Source of the DNA: Vibrio sp. JPW-9-11-11
GTDB lineage: Bacteria; Pseudomonadota; Gammaproteobacteria; Enterobacterales; Vibrionaceae
Reading direction: 5' to 3'
Assembly (NCBI RefSeq): GCF_013369335.1
Contig: NZ_SZQJ01000004.1
Span: 496,001 to 560,000, forward strand
DNA: 64,000 nt
The translations under genes were made by a program, and so were the position numbers. The notes beneath the pieces were generated by a model. The model had not been told where the DNA came from, made no database searches, and was given only the letters and a program-made list of their open reading frames with translations. This document shows, piece after piece, positions 58,074 through 64,000 of this stretch. How positions within the stretch are numbered: the stretch's first letter is position 1; each line of letters opens with the position of its first letter.

Positions 58074-59523
58074 GAATTTATCTATTCTATTCGTAGCATC
58101 AGAAGTTGAAGGGTTAATCAAAAGTGGTGGCTTGGCAGATGTTGCCAAGGCACTCCCTCAATCGCTGCGCGCGCTGCAACAAGATGTACGTTTAACGCTA
58201 CCAGCTTACCGAAATGTTGCCAATATCTCAGACGCCGAAGTGCTGTTGACTACCCGGCTTGATCACTGGCCGCACACTGAGTATCAAGTCAAACGCTTAG
58301 AGGTCGCCGGTGTGCCGGTCTACGCTATCGACTGTGGCAAGTATTTTGATCGTCCAGAGATGTACGCAGAGAACAATCAGGCCTATGTTGACAATGGCGA
58401 GCGCTTTGCGTTTTTCAGTGCGGCGAGCCTAGATATGTTGCCTAAATTGGGTTTTCAGCCGGACGTGGTGCACGCTAACGATTGGCATACAGGGTTCGTC
58501 CCTTATTTACTCAAACATCGTTATGCGTCGAATCCTTTTTTTTCCGGAATCAAAAGTGTACTTTCGGTGCACAATGCGGTGTTCAAAGGGGTGTTCAGCT
58601 ACGATGAAATGCAGTTCCTCCCAGAAATGCATACTCGCTTTGCTCCTGATGCTGCGATCAGTAGTAGTCACATCACTATGCTAAAAGCGGGCGTGATGAA
58701 TGCTGATAAGATTAATGCTGTAAGTCCTACTTACGCTCAAGAGCTTACCACAGAGCTTGGCAGCCATGGAATGGCGGTAGAATTTCAAAGTCGAGCATTG
58801 GATCTTGTGGGCATCCTTAATGGGTGTGATTACTCGGCGTGGAACCCGCAAACCGACTCTTTGTTGCCTGCCAACTACCAAGCGACAGCTCAGAGTCTGG
58901 CGAGTGGTAAACAAGCATGTAAGCGTGAGCTACAGCAACGCGTTGGCTTAGAGCAACAGGATGTGGCGATGTATGGCATGGTCTGTCGTTTGACCCATCA
59001 GAAAGGTGTGCACTATCTACTGCCAATCTTAGAAGACTTTTTGCAAAATCAATTGCAGGTTGTGATCGTGGGTACCGGGGATCCTAAGCTTGCGATGGAT
59101 TTACGTCGAGTGGCTGAGCGTTACCCAACCAAGTTAGCGTTTATCGAAGCTTACGATAACGAAATGGCACACTTGGTCGAAGCAGGTAGTGACTTTTTTG
59201 TTATGCCGTCAGAGTTTGAACCTTGTGGCCTTAATCAGATCTACAGTATGGCTTATGGAACGCTGCCGATAGTGCGTGGTGTTGGTGGCTTACGCGACAG
59301 TGTTCACGATTATGATGCCGACCCTTTAATCGCGACGGGGTTTGTGTTTGAAGAGCCTGAGCCGTTAGCGCTATTGGCGAAGCTACAACGTACCCTGCTA
59401 CTCTATCTTCAGCAGCCGGACGAGCTTAAACGGGTACAACTGCATGCGATGAAGCAAGATTTCTGTTGGAACAAAGCCGCTGAAGAGTATATAGCCCTTT
59501 ATCGCAGTGCACTTGGTGTATAA
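58063..59523 (+). CDS. glgA: Glycogen synthase
   Basis: 486 residues from a TTG at 58063 that lies inside the end of glgC and has AAAGGAG 6 bases upstream. The ADP-glucose site ASEVEGLIKSGGLADVAKAL is near the N-terminus, with GMVCRLTHQKG and PSEFEPCGLNQ in the second Rossmann domain. It extends alpha-1,4-glucan. Start choice rests on the ribosome site and on the family N-terminus. Confidence 0.96.
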   Translation: MATKNLSILFVASEVEGLIKSGGLADVAKALPQSLRALQQDVRLTLPAYRNVANISDAEVLLTTRLDHWPHTEYQVKRLEVAGVPVYAIDCGKYFDRPEMYAENNQAYVDNGERFAFFSAASLDMLPKLGFQPDVVHANDWHTGFVPYLLKHRYASNPFFSGIKSVLSVHNAVFKGVFSYDEMQFLPEMHTRFAPDAAISSSHITMLKAGVMNADKINAVSPTYAQELTTELGSHGMAVEFQSRALDLVGILNGCDYSAWNPQTDSLLPANYQATAQSLASGKQACKRELQQRVGLEQQDVAMYGMVCRLTHQKGVHYLLPILEDFLQNQLQVVIVGTGDPKLAMDLRRVAERYPTKLAFIEAYDNEMAHLVEAGSDFFVMPSEFEPCGLNQIYSMAYGTLPIVRGVGGLRDSVHDYDADPLIATGFVFEEPEPLALLAKLQRTLLLYLQQPDELKRVQLHAMKQDFCWNKAAEEYIALYRSALGV

Positions 59524-59536
59524 TTAAACCAACTTT

Positions 59537-59560
59537 AGGCGTCGTAACGACGCCTTTTTT
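59537..59560 (+). terminator. Terminator of the glgCA operon
   Basis: AGGCGTCG pairs with CGACGCCT around TAA, then TTTTT. Confidence 0.9.
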
Positions 59561-59680
59561 GACGACTACTTACAATTTTATCGCTACAATTACCAACAAT
59601 TGACTTTTGTTGGCGTATATTCCGCTATGTTTATGGTAACCTCCTACACCGTCTCGTAACCCAGATGATTTGCTTTGACT

Positions 59681-60487
59681 ATGAGTGATACTTTGCTTTT
59701 CCACAAAACCTTTGCCCACCCAACCAGTGATGAATGGGTTGTGTTTGTGCATGGTGCAGGAGGCAGTTCGTCAATATGGTTTAAGCAGATCAAGGCCTAC
59801 AAACAGCACTTTAACTTATTGCTTATTGATCTACGTGGTCATGGGAAGTCGAATCAATTGTTGAAGGAGCTGATGTCCAATCGCTACACCTTCAAAACGG
59901 TCACGCTTGATATTCTTAAAGTATTAGACCACCTGAAAATTCATTCTGCCCATTTTGTCGGTATGTCGCTAGGGACTATCATCGTGCGGAATTTGGCAGA
60001 GTTAGCCACAGGAAGGGTTAAGTCGATGGTGCTTGGTGGAGCGGTCACTCGTCTTAATACGCGTTCTCAAGTGTTGGTTAAGCTGGGAAATCTGTGTAAG
60101 CATATCGTGCCTTACATGTGGCTCTATAGCTTATTTGCTTATATTGTGATGCCACAAAAAACGCAAAAAGAGTCTCGTCACTTGTTTATCCGTGAAGCTA
60201 AGAAGTTGTGTCAGAAAGAGTTTAAGCGCTGGTTTATTCTGACCGCTGAAGTCAATCCACTGATGCGCTATTTTAAAGACCGAGAACTTCCCATCCCCAC
60301 CTTGTATTTAATGGGTGAGCGCGATTATATGTTTATTCAACCGGTTAAGGAGATGGTCGCTGCACATCGAAAAAGTCAGCTGCTAGAAATTGCCGACTGT
60401 GGCCATGTGTGTAACGTAGAGCGCCCGGAAGAGTTTAACCATCACTCTATTGCTTTTATCAAACAACAAATCACTACTGCCTGCTAG
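59681..60487 (+). CDS. Alpha/beta-hydrolase
   Basis: 268 residues from ATG at 59681. The fold is clear: oxyanion segment FVHGAGGSSSIWFKQI, nucleophile elbow VGMSLGTI (Ser near 98), acid in LMGERDYMF and His in ADCGHVCNVERP. The substrate is unknown; a similar gene follows glgA in V. cholerae as I recall. Its last 4 bases overlap the end of the convergent DUF2007 gene. Confidence 0.88.
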   Translation: MSDTLLFHKTFAHPTSDEWVVFVHGAGGSSSIWFKQIKAYKQHFNLLLIDLRGHGKSNQLLKELMSNRYTFKTVTLDILKVLDHLKIHSAHFVGMSLGTIIVRNLAELATGRVKSMVLGGAVTRLNTRSQVLVKLGNLCKHIVPYMWLYSLFAYIVMPQKTQKESRHLFIREAKKLCQKEFKRWFILTAEVNPLMRYFKDRELPIPTLYLMGERDYMFIQPVKEMVAAHRKSQLLEIADCGHVCNVERPEEFNHHSIAFIKQQITTAC

Positions 60488-60789
60488 GGCGCAGTGTCAC
60501 CACATTGCCAGCATACACCGAACTGGGCCTCGTTGATTTCCCCGCATTGGGTGCAGCGCCAAGGTTCACCCAAATGAGCGCTGCGATACTCTTCAATAAG
60601 CTGCTTGGCGAAGCTAAGCGACGTTTTATCGAGAAGCCATATATAAGGCGCACTGCTTTCGCCCAACGGAACTTCACCTTGTAGGCCAAAAATACCTTCT
60701 CCTCGTACCTCACATTGAACGTGTTTCGATTTGAGTAACTCACACACAATATGTGCTTCAGTCGGTGTTTCGGCACTGTAAATCTTCAC
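60484..60789 (-). CDS. DUF2007 protein with C-terminal zinc ribbon
   Basis: 101 residues. An N-terminal DUF2007 domain (IYSAETPTEAHIVCELLKSK, then GLQGEVPLGESSAPYIWL) is followed by a zinc ribbon with two CxxC pairs (CTQCGEI and CWQCGDT). Function is unknown. It overlaps the upstream TVP38 gene by 4 bases, so the two are co-translated. Confidence 0.88.
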   Translation of the reverse strand: MKIYSAETPTEAHIVCELLKSKHVQCEVRGEGIFGLQGEVPLGESSAPYIWLLDKTSLSFAKQLIEEYRSAHLGEPWRCTQCGEINEAQFGVCWQCGDTAP

Positions 60790-61481
60790 GAGACGTTTCC
60801 ATTCGAGGTGGAAGGGAAAACTTTCAATTTACCCATTACCCATTTGGCGACCACAGGGAAAAGCCCTAACAGAACGAACGAGAACAGAACGCTTGGAGAA
60901 ACGATCCCAGCCAGACTGTCTATTTGAGCTAGCTGCGTACCGGCATTTAAATATACCGCGGTGCCAGGTAGCATGCCCATCTGACTGACCAAGTAGAATC
61001 TGAGCGTTGAGATTGGCGATAACCCCATTAATAGGTTGATGAGGAAGAATGGAAATACTGGTATTAAGCGCAATGAGAACAAATAGAAGGCACCGTCTCG
61101 CTCAACACCACGGTTGATGGCGTTGAGTCTGTCACCAAACTTTGATTGCACCCAGTCGCGAAGCAGATAGCGACTGCTTAGAAATGCCAAAGTGGCGCCA
61201 ATGGTACTGGCAAAAGAAACCAACAATAAACTGGTCCAAAATCCAAACAGTGCAGCGCCCAATAAGGTCACCACGACAGCTCCTGGAATGGAAAACGCCG
61301 TTACTAAAACGTAGGTAATAAAGTAAATCGAGGCGGCGAGCACAAAGTTATCAGTTATAAAGCTAGTGAGGCTCGCTTGTTGCTCTTTGGCGTTGTCTAA
61401 CGTGAGGTATTGACCAAAGTTCATCCCAAGAACAACGATAAGGGTAACCAGTACAACCCCAAAAATAATTTTTCTATTCAT
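60786..61481 (-). CDS. TVP38/TMEM64 family membrane protein
   Basis: 231 residues with about five to six membrane helices. The VTT-domain signature is present: FSIPGAVVVTLLGAALFG, FLSSRYLLRDWV and FYLFSLRLIPVFPFFLINLL. Relatives of the DedA superfamily act in lipid or ion movement across the inner membrane; the substrate is not known. It is coupled to the DUF2007 gene. Confidence 0.92.
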   Translation of the reverse strand: MNRKIIFGVVLVTLIVVLGMNFGQYLTLDNAKEQQASLTSFITDNFVLAASIYFITYVLVTAFSIPGAVVVTLLGAALFGFWTSLLLVSFASTIGATLAFLSSRYLLRDWVQSKFGDRLNAINRGVERDGAFYLFSLRLIPVFPFFLINLLMGLSPISTLRFYLVSQMGMLPGTAVYLNAGTQLAQIDSLAGIVSPSVLFSFVLLGLFPVVAKWVMGKLKVFPSTSNGNVS

Positions 61482-61571
61482 TGCTTAGCTCCATGGCTTA
61501 AAACAGCAAGTGCGACTCAAGTGTTATTAGACCAGACAGAGAAAGCAAGGTTTAAATTTCATTGAAGAGAA

Positions 61572-61597
61572 AAAAGTCAGCGCAAAGGCTGACTTTT
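61572..61597 (-). terminator. Terminator of tfoY
   Basis: On the - strand AAAAGTCAGC pairs with GCTGACTTTT and is followed by T, 11 bases past the stop. Confidence 0.85.
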
Positions 61598-61607
61598 CAT
61601 AACGTGT

Positions 61608-62201
61608 TTAGTGGCTGAGTTGATTGAGCAGCTCTTGACGCCGGTTGTGTGGGATCACCGACCAATGAGTCCCTTTGATTGCGCCTTCTAAAGCCCATAA
61701 CAGTTCAATATTGACATCTGCCGAGTGGCTTGATTGGATCGCTTGGAAGGCTTTGACCGCGCCCGTTTTTTCAAGGCTTTCAACAGTATCAATCCCGGCC
61801 TTTTTTAACATACGCTCGGTTGCTAAGCGCAAATTAGGTAGGTCTTTGAGACGGTTAGGCTTGGCTTGAGATTGCGTTTGCTTCTCTTTGTTCGCTGCAC
61901 TCAGTGCATGATTGGCGATTTTCAGTGTTTTCTCAGTATTCGCAAACAAACTGTCATCTAGAGCGAAGTACTTGGTGACCACAGGGAAACCACGCTTTTT
62001 ATAAACGTAAGGTTCTAGGCCTTGAGATTTGAATTGTTTTGCAAGCGCCGCATCGGCACGAACATGAAGTTTGTTGTTAACCACAAGTGCGAACATGGTG
62101 TCATCGGCGAAAATACCAAAACCACCAAACATCGAGCGAGACTTGATGCTTCCAAGCTGCTCAAAAAGTCGCATTGAGTCTTTTAAAATAGGTTTATCCA
62201 T
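61608..62201 (-). CDS. tfoY: TfoY, TfoX/Sxy-family regulator under riboswitch control
   Basis: 197 residues from ATG at 62201. The TfoX N-terminal domain ([36 protein letters not shown]) and C-terminal domain ([34 protein letters not shown]) are complete. The upstream c-di-GMP riboswitch (62331-62418) is the mark of tfoY and not of tfoX. In vibrios TfoY raises motility and T6SS activity at low cyclic di-GMP. It neighbours purR as in V. cholerae. Identification of TfoY rests on the riboswitch and synteny. Confidence 0.93.
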   Translation of the reverse strand: MDKPILKDSMRLFEQLGSIKSRSMFGGFGIFADDTMFALVVNNKLHVRADAALAKQFKSQGLEPYVYKKRGFPVVTKYFALDDSLFANTEKTLKIANHALSAANKEKQTQSQAKPNRLKDLPNLRLATERMLKKAGIDTVESLEKTGAVKAFQAIQSSHSADVNIELLWALEGAIKGTHWSVIPHNRRQELLNQLSH

Positions 62202-62330
62202 GCTGTCTTTTCTCGGTGTATAAATATACGCCACCAATTCAGGTCCGAGAGTGTAGCAAAATAATGCAGGTACTGTGTCAGTACGATGTCATGCCGCTGT
62301 GGGCGTGACGTACGGTTCTATGCATATTTG

Positions 62331-62418
62331 CCATCGGCAACCCCGCTACCTGACATAAAATGTTTAAGGCCGGAGGCTTTGCGTCCCATCCTTTCGGAAT
62401 GGTTTGCCCTGTTCGTGG
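62331..62418 (-). ncRNA. Cyclic di-GMP-I (GEMM, Vc2-type) riboswitch
   Basis: Read on the - strand, the leader contains ACAGGGCAAACCATTCCGAA, then GGGACGCAAAGCCTCCGGCC and AGGTAGCGGGGTTGCCGATG. These are the conserved GEMM-I core blocks, with a GAAA tetraloop capping the first helix and the receptor in the second, and they match the Vc2 riboswitch that precedes tfoY in V. cholerae. The expression platform would be the 130 bases between it and the ATG at 62201, which contain an imperfect GTCACGCC/GGCATGAC hairpin. Confidence 0.95.
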
Positions 62419-62481
62419 CTGTTTCGAACATCAAAAGCATAAATAAAATATGCGCAGAGCATCACATAAAGATGAAATATA

Positions 62482-62497
62482 TGTGATTCATCTCACA
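62482..62497. promoter_or_regulatory. CRP-type binding site upstream of the tfoY riboswitch
   Basis: TGTGATTCATCTCACA is a perfect TGTGA-N6-TCACA palindrome, 64 bases upstream of the riboswitch 5' end. It also lies 65 bases past the purR stop, so it most likely serves tfoY. Confidence 0.75.
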
Positions 62498-62516
62498 AAA
62501 AATATAGATATTGATT

Positions 62517-62550
62517 CACTGGGCCGATGAATTTTATCCTCGGCCCAGTG
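62517..62550 (-). terminator. Hairpin after purR, terminator-like but without T run
   Basis: CACTGGGCCGA pairs perfectly with TCGGCCCAGTG around a 12-base loop, 11 bases past the purR stop. The expected T tract is missing on the - strand, so it may stop transcription weakly or protect the mRNA end. Confidence 0.5.
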
Positions 62551-62561
62551 CGTGTGAGAGG

Positions 62562-63569
62562 TTACTTGTTGAGATGGCGAACGGTATTGCGCTCAACAAT
62601 TTCAGGATGCATTTCAAAAATACGTTTATCGTGCTCTTTGTCTTTAATACGCTCGAGTAAAATCTCAAAGGCATTTTTTCCCACTCGTCGTTTCGGCTGG
62701 TGGACCGTGGTCAAGGGGGGCGAGAAGTATTCTGCGAGCTCGATGTTATCGTATCCGATGACCGACATATCTTCAGGAATACGAATGCCTTTCTGTTGTA
62801 GGCGACTCATCAAGCCGAGTGCCATGGTGTCATTGAAGCAGAAAATAGCGGTGGGCTTCTTGTCCATCGCGACGATCTTATCCGCAGCGAGCACCGCAGT
62901 ATCACATTCGAAGTTACCTTCTAAAATCCAATTTTCATTGACGCTCAGGTTGGCCTCCTCCATGGCACGCTTAAAGCCTCGAATGCGCTCCTGACAGGCG
63001 GCTTTTTCAAAGTGACCACTTAAACAGGCGATCTCTTTGTGGCCATGTTCAATTAGGTATTTTGTCGCAAGATAGCCGCCTTCTTCGGAATTATCGATGA
63101 TCTTGTCGGCTTGAGAACTCTCCGGACCCCAGTCCATCACCACTTTTGGGATGTCCTTATGGCGGTCAAGCATTTCACTTAACTCTTCCGTTAAGTCAGA
63201 ACACATCACCAATATACCGTCGACGCGTTTTTCAGCCAGCATGCGAATGTAGTCGCGCTGCTTTTCGTAGATACCACCAGTGTTACACAAAATCAAAGTG
63301 TAGCCTTGACGATAGCAGTAGCTCTCAACACCATCGATGACTTCTGAGAAAAATAGGTTGGTAGATTGAGTCACGAGCATGCCTATCGTACGTGTCGTGT
63401 TGCACTTCAAGCTGCGCGCAACGGCACTAGGCGCATAGTTCAGCTCCGCAACGGCTTCCATTACTTTTTCTTGAGTAGCTTCGGCAACAAATCGCGTTTT
63501 GTTGATAACATGAGACACAGTGGTAGTTGAAACGCCGGCTAAGCGTGCAACGTCTTTAATAGTGGCCAT
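62562..63569 (-). CDS. purR: Purine repressor PurR (LacI family)
   Basis: 335 residues from ATG at 63569. The helix-turn-helix and hinge [20 protein letters not shown] with [10 protein letters not shown] match E. coli PurR closely, and the effector domain keeps [26 protein letters not shown] and SVIGYDN. It represses purine synthesis when bound to hypoxanthine or guanine. It lies between torD and tfoY on the same strand. Confidence 0.94.
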   Translation of the reverse strand: MATIKDVARLAGVSTTTVSHVINKTRFVAEATQEKVMEAVAELNYAPSAVARSLKCNTTRTIGMLVTQSTNLFFSEVIDGVESYCYRQGYTLILCNTGGIYEKQRDYIRMLAEKRVDGILVMCSDLTEELSEMLDRHKDIPKVVMDWGPESSQADKIIDNSEEGGYLATKYLIEHGHKEIACLSGHFEKAACQERIRGFKRAMEEANLSVNENWILEGNFECDTAVLAADKIVAMDKKPTAIFCFNDTMALGLMSRLQQKGIRIPEDMSVIGYDNIELAEYFSPPLTTVHQPKRRVGKNAFEILLERIKDKEHDKRIFEMHPEIVERNTVRHLNK

Positions 63570-63647
63570 AGGTTTTGTCCTGTCGATGACTGCCACAGAG
63601 ATATATTCACAGTTTAGAATATTTGGGCAGAAGTATCAGAAACACAA

Positions 63648-63670
63648 AAACCGCTCTTAACTAGCGGTTT
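63648..63670 (-). terminator. Intrinsic terminator-like hairpin upstream of purR
   Basis: AAACCGCT pairs with AGCGGTTT around CTTAACT. On the - strand it is followed by T-rich sequence and would terminate the torD transcript before purR. Confidence 0.7.
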
Positions 63671-63778
63671 GTATTTAAGTCGTTAATTTTTATCGTTTGC
63701 GGTCACGATTTTAGACCGCAATTGATATTAGGGCAATCAAAAAACACCCTCATGGTATGCCCAAGTTCACATCGTGCT

Positions 63779-64000
63779 CTATTCATCACCGTTCAAGTAG
63801 TGGCAATCTAGCGTCAAAAAGGCTTCGGTTAAGCTTGTTACAGCGGCGTAAAAACCAAATTGGTCAAGGGCTTGGCATTTGGCACTAAATTGGGGAACCC
63901 AACTAAGTAAGTGCGTTTGTATAAAGATCTCTTGATCTTTAAGCGCTTTTTCTAGGTGTCGTTGTTGCTCAAGTTCGTTCGAGCGAATGATTAAGTTACC
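63779..64000 (-). CDS. torD: TorD-family chaperone, C-terminal part (cut by window edge)
   Basis: 73 codons are visible before the TAG at 63779-63781; the gene begins beyond the window. The fragment with KALKDQEIFIQTHLLSWVPQ, then FSAKCQALDQFGFYAAVTSL and TEAFLTLD has the C-terminal pattern of the TorD/DmsD chaperones, which mature molybdoenzymes such as TMAO reductase before Tat export. In V. cholerae the tor genes lie beside purR as I recall, which supports torD over a paralogue. Confidence 0.75.
   Translation of the reverse strand, partial: GNLIIRSNELEQQRHLEKALKDQEIFIQTHLLSWVPQFSAKCQALDQFGFYAAVTSLTEAFLTLDCHYLNGDE

Overview
The window reads as a piece of the large chromosome of a marine Vibrio. 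The housekeeping blocks (gapA-yeaD, msrB, ychJ, lpxH-ppiB-cysS, tdk, infA-bpt-aat, aroA, yciN-topA, glgC-glgA, tfoY-purR-torD) are in arrangements I associate with Vibrio cholerae and V. parahaemolyticus chromosome 1. The alkaline phosphatase matches the cold-active Vibrio enzyme VAP as I remember it. The species cannot be fixed from the sequence alone. No tRNA, rRNA, CRISPR array or complete insertion sequence was seen.

Region 1 (1-26892) is most of a type VI secretion system of the V. parahaemolyticus T6SS1 type. A left block on the + strand holds an accessory trio (a TIGR02270-like protein cut by the window edge, a DUF2169 adaptor and a degenerate thiolase-fold protein). It continues with a Ser/Thr kinase, TssA, the sheath TssB/TssC and the baseplate TssE/TssF/TssG. 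A middle block on the - strand holds an Lrp/AsnC regulator, TssM and a second ImpA_N protein. An AT-rich divergent region of about 620 bases precedes a right + strand block: a small outer-membrane barrel, the FHA protein TagH, TssJ, TssK and TssL. The block closes with an effector module: a PAAR-like DUF4150 protein, a separate AHH nuclease ORF and an Imm11-type immunity gene. Hcp, VgrG and the ClpV ATPase are absent and presumably lie left of position 1.

Region 2 (26893-27786) is a recombination scar: a decayed second immunity gene followed by a displaced copy of about 150 bases of the PAAR coding sequence, ending at a 9-bp palindrome. It suggests past exchange of effector tips.

Region 3 (27960-46000) carries a YcgN protein, a MscS channel, small enzymes, an alkaline phosphatase, a BCCT transporter and the haem-related lipoprotein ChaN, with a Fur-box-like site and a Shine-Dalgarno-masking hairpin ahead of chaN. 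RlmA, a chemoreceptor, central-metabolism genes and an EAL-HDOD regulator follow. Region 4 (45785-64000) is conserved housekeeping and ends with tfoY, purR and the tail of torD. tfoY is preceded by a clear cyclic di-GMP class I riboswitch and a perfect CRP-type palindrome. Because TfoY proteins activate T6SS in several vibrios, the two ends of the window may be functionally linked.
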